A DNA stretch of 51,061 bases, taken from contig JAPMTR010000081.1 in NCBI GenBank assembly GCA_026552975.1, positions 1-51,061 on the forward strand, read 5' to 3'. The notes beneath the pieces are model-generated. The model was not told the origin of the DNA. It worked only from the letters and a program-made list of their open reading frames with translations, and did no database searches. Position numbers and translations under genes: made by a program. Numbering within the stretch: position 1 is the first letter of the stretch; each line of letters starts with the position of its first letter. This document shows positions 35,487-44,200 of the stretch, in pieces. This stretch comes from Candidatus Methanoperedens sp. (lineage in GTDB: Archaea; Halobacteriota; Methanosarcinia; Methanosarcinales; Methanoperedenaceae).

Positions 35487-36376
35487 AATCTCATCCCCTC
35501 AAAAAGCGAAATGAACAGACCTGCGATGATAATGTCAGCGGTTGAACCGGGATTTACTCCTTCGTTCAATAATTCCTCGTCAAACTGGCAAATATCTTTT
35601 CTTATCATTTCCATATCATCTTTTTGAAGAATTCTTCCTGCCCGCATTGAGACTTCTTCAGCTTTTATTGTATCAAATTTTGTACTTATAAATGTGTCTT
35701 TGTTCTTTGATAAAAGTTCCATAAAAGTAAGAACAACAGTGTCATTTATGCTATCTTTCTTTATTTTCTCCTGGATCAGGGCAGAGCATTCAAATGTCTT
35801 CTCAAAACCGTTAATCCATTCTTCTGCTATTATATCATAACTTGCGGAGATCTCCATCATGTCAAATAGAGTCAATCCCTTTTCCTTAATTCTACCAATA
35901 GAATCAGTATCTTTAAGATCAAGATCAGTAACTGGCTTGACTTTTACACCTGCCCGGGCAAAAGCACTGTAAAATTCAACCGCGTCATTCACAGTCGTTT
36001 CCCGTACGATCTTTTCAACCTCTTCTTTCAGGCACTTTTTATTCCCGCATCGTCTTGCTGCCATAACAAGAGGAATGAGCAGAATGAATGCTCCGAAATG
36101 CGTATTTCCGCCGCGTTGCCATTTCCCGCTTTCAGCCACAGCATCAAATATGAGCTTTCCCACTCCTTCTTTTGAGAGGGCTGCCCTCTCAAGTACTGGA
36201 TACACGCCAATTGCGCTTGCCAGGAAATGTTCAAATCGAGTGTCAGAGTAATTGTGATCACGGTCGATATTACCGGGTTTGGGGGTTGCTGAGACCTCAA
36301 GTATCATGGCAAGTTGCGCACAGCGAGCAATGTGGGATGGATCGATTAATATCATAACGAATGCAGATATAGACAA
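35483..36376 (-). CDS. Triphosphoribosyl-dephospho-CoA synthase-like (CitG-like) protein
   Basis: 297 residues. Family blocks: AMILEVSATPKPGNIDRDH near the start, RGGNTHFGAFILLIPL, TTVNDAVEFYSA, and PGSTADIIIAGLF at the end. The citrate-lyase cofactor is not expected in this organism; archaeal homologues next to DUF447 are thought to act in C1-cofactor metabolism, not proven. Met8 at 36355 (MILIDPSHIARC) fits the family better than the first ATG. It is translationally coupled to DUF447 by a 4-bp overlap. Confidence 0.8.
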   Translation of the reverse strand: MSISAFVMILIDPSHIARCAQLAMILEVSATPKPGNIDRDHNYSDTRFEHFLASAIGVYPVLERAALSKEGVGKLIFDAVAESGKWQRGGNTHFGAFILLIPLVMAARRCGNKKCLKEEVEKIVRETTVNDAVEFYSAFARAGVKVKPVTDLDLKDTDSIGRIKEKGLTLFDMMEISASYDIIAEEWINGFEKTFECSALIQEKIKKDSINDTVVLTFMELLSKNKDTFISTKFDTIKAEEVSMRAGRILQKDDMEMIRKDICQFDEELLNEGVNPGSTADIIIAGLFISLFEGMRF

Positions 36377-36483
36377 TATTTGGGTATAATGAGATATGAT
36401 TTTGCCCTAATAAGTCATCAGGTCCACAAAAAACCGCCGGTCACATAAAGTGATGACAAATTTATAAAATTGGTGCGAATGTT

Positions 36484-36515
36484 ATTTATATAAACGTAAC
36501 GATTACAGAGTACAA
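36484..36515 (+). promoter_or_regulatory. Promoter of the DUF373 gene, probably leaderless
   Basis: TTTATATAAA is centred about 26 bp before the ATG at 36515, so transcription should start at the start codon. A second TATA-like sequence (ATTTATAAAA, near 36461-36470) lies farther up. The gap 36377-36514 shows no gene. Confidence 0.5.
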
Positions 36516-37612
36516 TGCATACGCTTATCATATGTATTGACAGGGACAACGATCTGGGTGAAAAGGCAAAAGTTGCAAGTCCGATAATCGGGCGCGCTGC
36601 TAATATTGATGCTGCGGTGAGGCTTGCCACCGTTGATCCTGAAGATTCAGATATTAATACTATTTTTGGTGGCATAAATGTTTATGATGAGCTCAAAACT
36701 AAAGAAAATGACGTTGAAATAGTTTCAATAGCCGGAGACAAGAAAGTTGGGGTATTTGCTGACAGGTTGATAGCTGAACAGCTTGATATGATAATCTCGC
36801 AGTTACAACCTCACAATGCGATTCTTGTATCCGATGGGGCAGAAGATGAATCCGTCCTTCCAATAATCCAGTCGAGACTAAAAGTAGATAGCGTTCACCG
36901 AATAATCGTAAAGCAGCATGAGAACCTTGAAAGTACCTATTATATAATTAAGAACGCTTTTAATGACCCCAAGATATCACACACCTTTTTTGTACCTATA
37001 GGACTTGTTTCACTCATTTATGCTATTTCATTATATTTTGACAGACCTGAAATCGCTGCAATGGCAATATCCGCTGCCATTGGACTTTATATGCTTTATC
37101 GTGGAACAGGACTTGACGATGCCGTCAGTGGTTTTATTGCATCGATGACAAGATCTTTATATGGCGGAAAAATTACTTTTGTTATGTACCTGGCAGCTAT
37201 AATAATTTCCCTCATAGGAACAGTGCGGGGCGGTATTGCTTTGTGGGATTATTACAATGAGCCAATACTTATGGGATATCTCGTCCTTTTGATGGGATAT
37301 ATTAATGCCTCAATAGGCTGGTATGTGCTTGCAGCTGTTATGATAAATATCGGGAAGATATTTGACCTTCAACTCGCAAAGGAAGAGATCGGACGGCACT
37401 GGTCGCATCCATTCTTCGTTATTGCAACAGGTATTTTCTTATGGTCAGGAAGCACATATCTCCTTGTGATCCGGGATGCGATGCAAAATTACCCAATAAT
37501 CGATAATGGCTACCAGTTCGTGTTCTTAAGCATGGCCGTGGCTGTGTTGATAGCAGTTGCAGGTGCCTGGATATCAGCAAGAACAGAAAAACAGAAAAAC
37601 TCAAAAAGCTGA
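36515..37612 (+). CDS. DUF373 family membrane protein
   Basis: 365 residues typical of archaeal DUF373. The soluble N-terminal part has LIICIDRDNDLGEKA (residues 4-18), SPIIGR, ATVDPEDSDIN and AILVSDGAEDE; the C-terminal half has about six membrane segments (from 147 on). Function unknown. It is convergent with the RuvC-like gene, with one base between the coding ends. Confidence 0.88.
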   Translation: MHTLIICIDRDNDLGEKAKVASPIIGRAANIDAAVRLATVDPEDSDINTIFGGINVYDELKTKENDVEIVSIAGDKKVGVFADRLIAEQLDMIISQLQPHNAILVSDGAEDESVLPIIQSRLKVDSVHRIIVKQHENLESTYYIIKNAFNDPKISHTFFVPIGLVSLIYAISLYFDRPEIAAMAISAAIGLYMLYRGTGLDDAVSGFIASMTRSLYGGKITFVMYLAAIIISLIGTVRGGIALWDYYNEPILMGYLVLLMGYINASIGWYVLAAVMINIGKIFDLQLAKEEIGRHWSHPFFVIATGIFLWSGSTYLLVIRDAMQNYPIIDNGYQFVFLSMAVAVLIAVAGAWISARTEKQKNSKS

Positions 37613-37613
37613 A

Positions 37614-38363
37614 TTATTCTTTCCTGTGTCTTTCAATAGCTTCATCAAGAGTCAGCTCTCCTTTTGCGACCTTCCTGGCTAATTGCCGGGTGATGGTTGA
37701 GCGTCCGTTCGAGTATTCCCTGCTTGATTCCTGGATGACCCTTACCTCTCCATTTGAAGGTTCTATGAACTGTTTACCAACGGTTTTTCCAGGAATAAGG
37801 GCAATGTTTATTGCTGCAATAATATCCGAGATCACCTGTCCATGAACTCCTTTCCCCAGATTTGGTGTCGTTCCTGTTTCATCCACCATTTCGACCGTAA
37901 GGCCAAGGTCAAGTATACCGTTTATTAGCTGTGAACGAATGAGCCTTGCACCGTGGCCGATCCTGACAATGATGTTCTTATTCTCAAATAATTTCATTGT
38001 CCGTTTTATAAGCGGACAGACATCCCCGACAGAAACATGATGAACAGATATTGTCTTATTATTACCAAGTACTGCAATTCCCGGGTACTTCCCCGGGTCA
38101 ATTCCTATTATTATTTGATTAAATTCCTTTCCGACTAATATGGAGAGCGCTTTGTCAAGGGTTGCCTGTGGTCGGTTTTCAGCAATGATGACCCTGTTGA
38201 GCTCAAAATCAATTATTTCAGATTCCTTCTCTGTGGTAATGATGACACCTACATGTGGTGGTATGCGCTCTTTCGGATTGAGAACGAGAATGTTCAACTG
38301 GCGCTCACGTGCTTCCTCGACAATTGAATGATAAACCAGGAAATCATCGGTGACAAGGGCTAT
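37614..38363 (-). CDS. RuvC-like RNase H-fold protein
   Basis: About 249 residues as extended. IIIGIDPGKYPGIAVL matches the first strand of RuvC/RNase H-fold nucleases (IDPG with catalytic-type aspartate). IVRIGHGARL and VEMVDETG follow at the middle acidic positions, and SDIIAAINIAL resembles the last RuvC motif. Whether it cuts DNA is unknown. The first standard start is TTG (38297), but the frame continues upstream as ALVTDDFLVYHSIVEEARER, which looks conserved; the only earlier start is ATA at 38363, 8 bp after AAAGGT. I extend to it with reserve. The stretch 38364-38472 is A/T-rich and empty. Confidence 0.72.
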   Translation of the reverse strand: MALVTDDFLVYHSIVEEARERQLNILVLNPKERIPPHVGVIITTEKESEIIDFELNRVIIAENRPQATLDKALSILVGKEFNQIIIGIDPGKYPGIAVLGNNKTISVHHVSVGDVCPLIKRTMKLFENKNIIVRIGHGARLIRSQLINGILDLGLTVEMVDETGTTPNLGKGVHGQVISDIIAAINIALIPGKTVGKQFIEPSNGEVRVIQESSREYSNGRSTITRQLARKVAKGELTLDEAIERHRKE

Positions 38364-38472
38364 TGTTTTATACCTTTAGAACCCTCCAGAGTAGTTGTTT
38401 TTGTTCTTCAAATATATTCCAGTTATTATTATGAATAATTGTATATTACCTTTCTTACCAATAAAATCCATA

Positions 38473-39813
38473 TCAGTCTAAATTCTCTTTGTCCACAGTC
38501 TTAAATCCCTGTCCCGGAATGAACCTACCACGTCCTCTTTTTCCAATGATCTCGCCATCTTCAAAAACCACTTCGCCCCTTGATATGGTCATTCCGGGAA
38601 ATATGCCCTTCATACCATTAAAAGGCGTCCAGCCGGCTTTACTGTGCATTTTCTCCTTGCGTATCTCTTTTATATCCCCGACGATTATAAGATCAGCATC
38701 ATATCCGGGAGCTATCGTCCCTTTCCTGAGATCAAATATCCTGGCAGGGTTCTTGCTTGTGACCTCGATCAACTTTTTAATGGTGAGAAGATTTCTCTTG
38801 ACTGCCATAAGCATGAGAGGAAAGAGAGTTTCAACCCCGGGAACTCCTGCGGGGGCGGTCCAGATATCTGTCTGTTTCTCTGATTCAAGATGCGGGGCAT
38901 GGTCGGAAGCCACAATGTCTATGGTTCCGTCATTTAATCCTGCCCACATACTTTGATGGGAATTTGGGTCACGAAGCGGGGGGTTCATTTTGCCAAGAGT
39001 TCCAAGCCGCCTGTAATCCCGAGTGGTCAGGAAAAGATGGTGCGGAGTGATCTCGCAGGTAATTTTATTATTTTGCGCTTTTGCTTTTCTTATGACTTCA
39101 AGGCTCTCATGTGCGCTTATATGGCAAAAATGTGTTCTTGTGTCACCGGCAAATCTGATGGCCTTTTCAACTGCGATCTTTTCAGATAAATTCGGACGCG
39201 ATTTGGAATATGATTCAGACGCAAGATTTCCTTTGAGCAGGTGAACAAATTTCTTTCGTACTTCTTCATCCTCAGCATGGATACATGCCACTGCATCAAG
39301 ATCACCTATGACCGAAAGCGCCTCTTTAAGTGTCCTGTCGCTAACATTCAGTGCTCCTGTTGATTCAGCCATGAATATTTCCCCAAACGATGTTGCTCCT
39401 GACCTCCACATTTCTTTCAAATGATCCAGGTTTGCAGTTACTCCACCATTGATTCCATAATCGATCAGGGATTTTTTCGCTTCTTTAAGCTTTTCCTTAA
39501 AAGTAGATCGGTCTATTGTTGGAGGGATCGTGTTGGGATGATCAATTACAGTAGTTACCCCACCGGCTGCAGCTGCGCATGAGCCTGTGTACCAGTCCTC
39601 TTTCTTTGTCATCCCGGGATCGCGAAAATGCACATGGACATCGATCACACCCGGAAGGACGAGCGCACCTTTGGCATCAATGACCTCGTTAAAATTCTGG
39701 CTATCCACGATCTTTCCGATCTTTGAGATATTTCCATCATCTATGGCTATTTCCGCAGGCTGGATGGAATCATTTAAAAAAAGCAAGGCGTTCTTTATAA
39801 CAAGGTCGGGCAT
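38473..39813 (-). CDS. pyrC: Dihydroorotase
   Basis: 446 residues of the cyclic amidohydrolase family. Seen: DAKGALVLPGVIDVHVHFRDPG with the two metal histidines, GGVTTVIDHPNT, CHISAHESLE, CEITPHHLFL, KMNPPLRD, and DIVASDHAPH. It closes carbamoyl-aspartate to dihydroorotate in pyrimidine synthesis. It has no pyr neighbours; it is transcribed away from cdhD. Confidence 0.93.
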   Translation of the reverse strand: MPDLVIKNALLFLNDSIQPAEIAIDDGNISKIGKIVDSQNFNEVIDAKGALVLPGVIDVHVHFRDPGMTKKEDWYTGSCAAAAGGVTTVIDHPNTIPPTIDRSTFKEKLKEAKKSLIDYGINGGVTANLDHLKEMWRSGATSFGEIFMAESTGALNVSDRTLKEALSVIGDLDAVACIHAEDEEVRKKFVHLLKGNLASESYSKSRPNLSEKIAVEKAIRFAGDTRTHFCHISAHESLEVIRKAKAQNNKITCEITPHHLFLTTRDYRRLGTLGKMNPPLRDPNSHQSMWAGLNDGTIDIVASDHAPHLESEKQTDIWTAPAGVPGVETLFPLMLMAVKRNLLTIKKLIEVTSKNPARIFDLRKGTIAPGYDADLIIVGDIKEIRKEKMHSKAGWTPFNGMKGIFPGMTISRGEVVFEDGEIIGKRGRGRFIPGQGFKTVDKENLD

Positions 39814-39883
39814 GTAGATTACTTATCTGCTTTTGGGTATTTATATTAGACCGTAGAAAATCTGATGGTGTGGATTCAAACGG

Positions 39884-39920
39884 ATCAGTGAAAATCTGCG
39901 AAATCCGTGTCATCAGTGTT
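39884..39920. repeat. Second array of 9-bp units ATCNGYGNN
   Basis: Units ATCAGTGAA, (A), ATCTGCGAA, ATCCGTGTC and ATCAGTGTT, then CTA, in the pyrC-cdhD gap. The last three units match the array at 34854 in order and length. The rest of 39814-40022 shows no gene. Confidence 0.55.
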
Positions 39921-40019
39921 CTAAGTCATGATGTTGCCGACATTTCATGTGTTGTAACAGGCATCATTGACTTTTGCAACATTTGGTACTTCACAGTGAA
40001 TTAATCATACGCTCACCAA

Positions 40020-40036
40020 ATCTAAAAATATATATG
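40020..40036 (+). promoter_or_regulatory. cdhD: Promoter of cdhD-cdhE
   Basis: TCTAAAAATATATATG is a strong TATA element about 60-70 bp before the cdhD start, implying a leader of about 40 bases with a GGGATGT just before the ATG. Confidence 0.45.
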
Positions 40037-40093
40037 TCCCCACTCCTATCTTGAACAAATTAGACGATTAATAATGCAAAATGGGATGTAACC

Positions 40094-41392
40094 ATGACAA
40101 AAAAGATAAAACTCTCTGAACTCGGAAGCCTGTTCGGGGGCGATATTCAAGCCCTTGAAGGTGTAAAGATCGAAGGTGATGTTGAAATAGACCTGGGGCA
40201 AATGGGAATGAATCCCCAGATGGCTTACGCTTTAGGCCATGAGACCGCTCAGATGGCGATGCACCTGATGAATATATCCAGGATTCTTGGTTACCCTGTT
40301 GACCAGGTGTTCGGGGGACAGCAGCAGGCAGCAGCAGCTGCACCTAAGAGACTTAGCAAACTTATCGAATCAAAATTCAGCGTTGGAAAAGTGGATGAAT
40401 GGAAGACCCCCATCCAGGAAGTAGTTCTTGGCGCAACCTCGTCGGATGGCGGAACACGGAAGAGTACCATAACCCTTGGCGGGGAAAATGCCCTTCCCTA
40501 TTATTTTGACGGCCCTATGCCGCATCGAAATCACATCACAATGGACGTTTTTGACATGCCGATAAACATGGCAAAAGCGGTAAAAGGCAATTACGAGGAC
40601 GTAATCAACAGCCCCGCAGAATGGGCGAAAAAAGTGGTAAGGGATTTTGGGGCAGATATGGTCACAATACATCTTATCAGCACAGACCCGAACATCAAGG
40701 ACACTTCCCCTGCAGAGGCTGCAAAGACCGTAGAAGAAGTCCTGCAGGCGGTAGATGTACCTATTGTGATCGGTGGCTCAGGAAATCCTGAAAAAGACCC
40801 TGAAGTTCTTGAAAAGGCCGCGCAGGCCGCAGAAGGCGAACGATGCATTCTGGCATCTGCAAGTTTGAACCTGGATTATGCAAGGATCGCTGAGGCAGCC
40901 AAGAAATACAATCATGTTGTGCTCTCATGGACACAGCTTGAGATAAACGCGCAAAAAGAACTGAACCGCAAACTAATGAAACAGTGCGGAGTCGCGCGTG
41001 AGAATATATTAATGGATCCCACGACTGCCGCTCTTGGTTACGGCCTTGATTATGCTTACACGAATATGGAACGCATAAGGCTTGCAGGTCTTTCCGGGGA
41101 TATGGAACTTAATTTTCCGATGTCAAGCGGCACTACCAATGCATGGGGAGCGCGTGAAGCCTGGATGACATCCTCGCCCCTTAAGGAAGACTCAGATTGG
41201 GGGCCAAGGGAATACCGAGGCCCGATATGGGAAATCATCACAGGATTGACATTATCGCTGGCCGGGAACGACCTTTTCATGATGATGCATCCAACAGCGG
41301 TGCAGGTCCTCAAGGAGATCACCCAGACCCTGTATGGTTCAAAGGAAACAGATCCAGTTGACATTGATAACTGGATAACGGCGGTGTTATAA
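40094..41392 (+). CDS. cdhD: Acetyl-CoA decarbonylase/synthase subunit delta
   Basis: 432 residues matching Cdh[22 protein letters not shown] near residue 110, the barrel blocks [46 protein letters not shown], and [14 protein letters not shown] near the end. With CdhE it forms the corrinoid/iron-sulfur part that exchanges methyl groups between tetrahydromethanopterin/sarcinapterin and the acetyl-CoA-forming subunit. The stop and the cdhE start overlap (TAATG). The subunits CdhA, CdhB and CdhC, and the nickel chaperone, are not in the neighbourhood. Confidence 0.95.
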   Translation: MTKKIKLSELGSLFGGDIQALEGVKIEGDVEIDLGQMGMNPQMAYALGHETAQMAMHLMNISRILGYPVDQVFGGQQQAAAAAPKRLSKLIESKFSVGKVDEWKTPIQEVVLGATSSDGGTRKSTITLGGENALPYYFDGPMPHRNHITMDVFDMPINMAKAVKGNYEDVINSPAEWAKKVVRDFGADMVTIHLISTDPNIKDTSPAEAAKTVEEVLQAVDVPIVIGGSGNPEKDPEVLEKAAQAAEGERCILASASLNLDYARIAEAAKKYNHVVLSWTQLEINAQKELNRKLMKQCGVARENILMDPTTAALGYGLDYAYTNMERIRLAGLSGDMELNFPMSSGTTNAWGAREAWMTSSPLKEDSDWGPREYRGPIWEIITGLTLSLAGNDLFMMMHPTAVQVLKEITQTLYGSKETDPVDIDNWITAVL

Positions 41393-42801
41393 TGAAGCTA
41401 AATAGCCCTCTTCAGGTCTATAAGTACCTGCCCCAGACGAACTGCGGGGAATGCGGGGATGCAACATGCATGGCTTTTGCGGCACATTTGATAGACAGGT
41501 CAAAGAAACTCGATAATTGTCCCCCTATATTGAAAGATGCTTTTAAGAAAAAATATATTGAGCTTTTGACACTTCTTGCGCCTGAGATACGTGAGATCAC
41601 GATAGGTGTGGGAGAACGTGCTAAAAAGATCGGAGGAGACGACGTCATTTATCGTCACCAATTGACATTCTTTGATCCCACTGCATTTGCTTATGATGTC
41701 TGGGACACAATGCCGGAAAACGAGCTTGTCGAACGAGTGAACAAGATCACAAATTTCAGGAAATTCTATATAGGAAAGTTCCTGAGAGTTGACATGGTAG
41801 CTGTGCGATGCGTTTCAGGGGATGCCGCTAAATTTGCCGCAGCAGTGAAAAAGGTGAATGAAACGACAACGCTTCCACTTATCCTGTGTTCTTTTGACCC
41901 GGCGATCCTGAAAAGCGGCCTTGAAGTCGTCAAGGACAAAAACCCGCTTATTTATGCTGCCAATGAGAAGAACTGGGGCGAAGTTGCAGAACTTGCTCTG
42001 GAATATAAAGTACCTGTTGTATTATTTTCAACAGACCTTGATAAACTCAAATCCCTTGCATTGACATTTGCAGAAATGGGAATAAAAGACCTTGTCCTTG
42101 ACCCGGGCACATTCCCGCAGGGCAAGCAATTGAAAGGATCATTTGAGAGATTCGTCAAGCTTCGCCGTTCTGGAATAAAAGACGCACAAAAGGATATTGC
42201 ATATCCCATAATGGCCGTCCCGCTCAATGCATGGCTTGTTTATAAGGAAGCTGCGGCTGCATCATACTGGGAAACTGTGCTTGCTTCTGTTTTCACTGTA
42301 AGGTATGGTGACATAATGATACTTCACAGTCTTGAGCCATATGCGATGCTGCCTGAGGTGCATCTGAGGGAAACGATATATACTGATCCAAGGACCCCTG
42401 CAAAAGTTGAGCCTGGTGTAAACGCGGTCGGTTCACCAACAAAGGATTCCCCGGTGATCGTTACCACAAATTTCGCTCTCACCTATTATACAGTAGAGAG
42501 CGATCTTTCTTCTAACAAGATAAACTGTTATCTTGCAGCTGTTGATACTGATGGCATCGGAGTTGAAGCCGCAGTCGCCGGAGGACAGCTCACAGCAGCC
42601 AAGATAAACGATTCTTTCAAGAAAGCAAATTTTGATTTCAAGGAAAAGACATCACACAGTGCTGTGATCCTTCCAGGCCTTGCTGCACGCTTGCAGGGAG
42701 ATGTTGAGGACGCCACAGGGCTTCGGGTGATGATCGGTCCCCCGGACTCAGGGAGGATACCTGGGTGGATGGAGAAGAACTGGCCTCCAAAACCAAAATA
42801 G
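41392..42801 (+). CDS. cdhE: Acetyl-CoA decarbonylase/synthase subunit gamma
   Basis: 469 residues. The N-terminal 4Fe-4S motif is C18, C21, C26 and C43 (NCGECGDATC...NC). The pterin-binding-like barrel follows (FFDPTAFAYDVWDT, DLVLDPGTFP), and the C-terminal corrinoid-binding part ends in VEDATGLRVMIGPPDSG. It carries the cobamide that receives and gives the methyl group. Overlaps cdhD by one base. A hairpin terminator follows immediately. Confidence 0.95.
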   Translation: MKLNSPLQVYKYLPQTNCGECGDATCMAFAAHLIDRSKKLDNCPPILKDAFKKKYIELLTLLAPEIREITIGVGERAKKIGGDDVIYRHQLTFFDPTAFAYDVWDTMPENELVERVNKITNFRKFYIGKFLRVDMVAVRCVSGDAAKFAAAVKKVNETTTLPLILCSFDPAILKSGLEVVKDKNPLIYAANEKNWGEVAELALEYKVPVVLFSTDLDKLKSLALTFAEMGIKDLVLDPGTFPQGKQLKGSFERFVKLRRSGIKDAQKDIAYPIMAVPLNAWLVYKEAAAASYWETVLASVFTVRYGDIMILHSLEPYAMLPEVHLRETIYTDPRTPAKVEPGVNAVGSPTKDSPVIVTTNFALTYYTVESDLSSNKINCYLAAVDTDGIGVEAAVAGGQLTAAKINDSFKKANFDFKEKTSHSAVILPGLAARLQGDVEDATGLRVMIGPPDSGRIPGWMEKNWPPKPK

Positions 42802-42827
42802 GAAAAGGTTCACACCTTTTCATTTTT
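42802..42827 (+). terminator. Hairpin plus T-run after cdhE
   Basis: GAAAAGGT and ACCTTTTC pair perfectly around TCAC, followed by ATTTTTG. It starts one base after the cdhE stop, so it fits termination of the cdhDE transcript. Confidence 0.55.
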
Positions 42828-42862
42828 GTTCACACCTTTTAATCAATCAAATCTATATACTT
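42808..42862 (+). promoter_or_regulatory. Direct repeat and TATA box before ftsZ
   Basis: GTTCACACCTTTT occurs at 42808-42820 and again at 42828-42840, exactly 20 bp apart (about two helical turns), followed by TCTATATACTTT (42852-42863). The first copy is also part of the cdhE hairpin. The spacing suggests a bound regulator just upstream of the TATA box. Confidence 0.4.
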
Positions 42863-42916
42863 TAAGAGTATAATTTGACAAGAGAGCCCTAATGTGGTTC
42901 GAAAGAGGCGAATTAA

Positions 42917-43897
42917 ATGGTTAACGAAAAATTAGCGGAGCTTGTAAAGACTTCAAAGCCATCGGTGGCCGTGGTCGGGCTTGGTGGCGCAGGGTGCAAT
43001 ATCACGACCTGGATAGCAGAAAAAGGTATGGCAGGTGGAAAGATCATCGCAGCTAATACTGATGTAAATCACTTAAGTACTATGAGTAAAGCAGACAAAC
43101 TGATCTTACTTGGTGAGAAATTATGTAAGGGACATGGATGCGGCGGATACCCTGAGATGGGTGCACAGGCAACCAAAGAAAATATGGAAGAACTCAGGTC
43201 TGAACTTGAGGGAACGAACCTTGTTTTCCTGGTAGCTGGATTAGGCGGAGGAACAGGTACCGGAGCAATCCCTGTTGTCGGTGAATTAACAAGAGAACTC
43301 GGCTGTCTTACGATCGCATGCACAACGATCCCGTTCACGATCGAACAGTTCAGGCGAGAAAAAGCAAGAGAAGCTGTAAAGGCACTCTCTGCAAGCGTTG
43401 ACTCAACAATTGTCATTGATAACTCAAAGTTAAGAGAAGTTGCAGGAAACCTCCCATTAAAAGAGGCGCTTGCAGTTGCAAACGCACTTGTTGGCGCATT
43501 CGTCAAGAACATTACTGAGACGATCACCCAGCCAAGTTTGATCAATCTTGATTACGCAGATCTTCGCGCAGTAATGGAGCGCGGCGGGATCTCAGCGATC
43601 GGCATTGGTGAAGGCGACGGCGAGGACAGGGTCGCAAAGGCGGTTTCACAGGCACTTGCAGTACCACTTCTTGATATCTCAGACATGTCAGCGACCTATG
43701 GTGTGCTCATACACATCGTCGGAGGCGAGGACCTGACACTCGAAGAGGTAGCGGTCACAGGCGAATTGATCATGGACAAGGTCCCGAATACCAAGAGAGT
43801 TATCTGGGGCGCAAAAGTCGATGACCAGCTCACAGGCAGAGTACGTGTAATGGCAGTCTTGACCGGTGTCAAGAGCCCATTCATGGAAGGACAGTAA
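42917..43897 (+). CDS. ftsZ: FtsZ-family tubulin-like GTPase, non-canonical
   Basis: 326 residues. GTP site: VVGLGGAGCN (19-28), AANTD (45-49), and GLGGGTGTG (108-116); T7-loop NLDYADL with D212 and D215 for GTP hydrolysis. The T3-region reads KGHGCGGYP instead of the usual GLGAGGNP, and the protein ends at the GTPase core, lacking the C-terminal linker and tail that bind FtsA/SepF-like anchors. It is thus shorter than FtsZ1/FtsZ2 (about 370-390). It may be an extra FtsZ with another role; the role is unproven. RBS GAGGCG lies about 8 bp before the ATG. Confidence 0.85.
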   Translation: MVNEKLAELVKTSKPSVAVVGLGGAGCNITTWIAEKGMAGGKIIAANTDVNHLSTMSKADKLILLGEKLCKGHGCGGYPEMGAQATKENMEELRSELEGTNLVFLVAGLGGGTGTGAIPVVGELTRELGCLTIACTTIPFTIEQFRREKAREAVKALSASVDSTIVIDNSKLREVAGNLPLKEALAVANALVGAFVKNITETITQPSLINLDYADLRAVMERGGISAIGIGEGDGEDRVAKAVSQALAVPLLDISDMSATYGVLIHIVGGEDLTLEEVAVTGELIMDKVPNTKRVIWGAKVDDQLTGRVRVMAVLTGVKSPFMEGQ

Positions 43898-43904
43898 ATT
43901 TGAA

Positions 43905-43939
43905 GTGATGTGAATTTTCACATCACATAATTTCTTTTT
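43905..43939 (+). terminator. Hairpin plus T-run after ftsZ
   Basis: A perfect 10-bp stem, GTGATGTGAA with TTCACATCAC around TT, followed by ATAATTTCTTTTTTT. It fits an intrinsic terminator for the ftsZ transcript. Confidence 0.7.
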
Positions 43940-43982
43940 TTATAATAAAATATATTACCGGCATTTACCTATTAATACGTGG

Positions 43983-44183
43983 ATGAGTTCTATTTCGATC
44001 GAGGAAAATAACGAAAAAAAGCTCACAGTGGATGAGTATGTTCGTTATTTACAGTTAAAAGGCCATATCCAGAAGATACTTGATGATGCGAATATCACGA
44101 AAACTCTGCGCGATGCTGAAGAATCGATAAACGGTCTTTCGATAGATGTAACAATAAGGTACTCTGTTGAAAAGAAGAAGTAG
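43983..44183 (+). CDS. Small acidic hypothetical protein
   Basis: 66 residues, largely helical (KLTVDEYVRYLQLKGHIQK), with a basic end. No family recognised. Its own TATA-like AAATATATTA lies about 30 bp before the ATG, so it should be transcribed from a leaderless promoter after the ftsZ terminator. It ends 17 bp before a convergent gene. Confidence 0.55.
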   Translation: MSSISIEENNEKKLTVDEYVRYLQLKGHIQKILDDANITKTLRDAEESINGLSIDVTIRYSVEKKK

Positions 44184-44200
44184 CGCTGCAGTTATTCTCT

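Noticed and set aside
39884-39920. Short CRISPR-like array
   Set aside because: Units are 9 bp with no spacers; no CRISPR repeat-spacer pattern was seen anywhere in the window.
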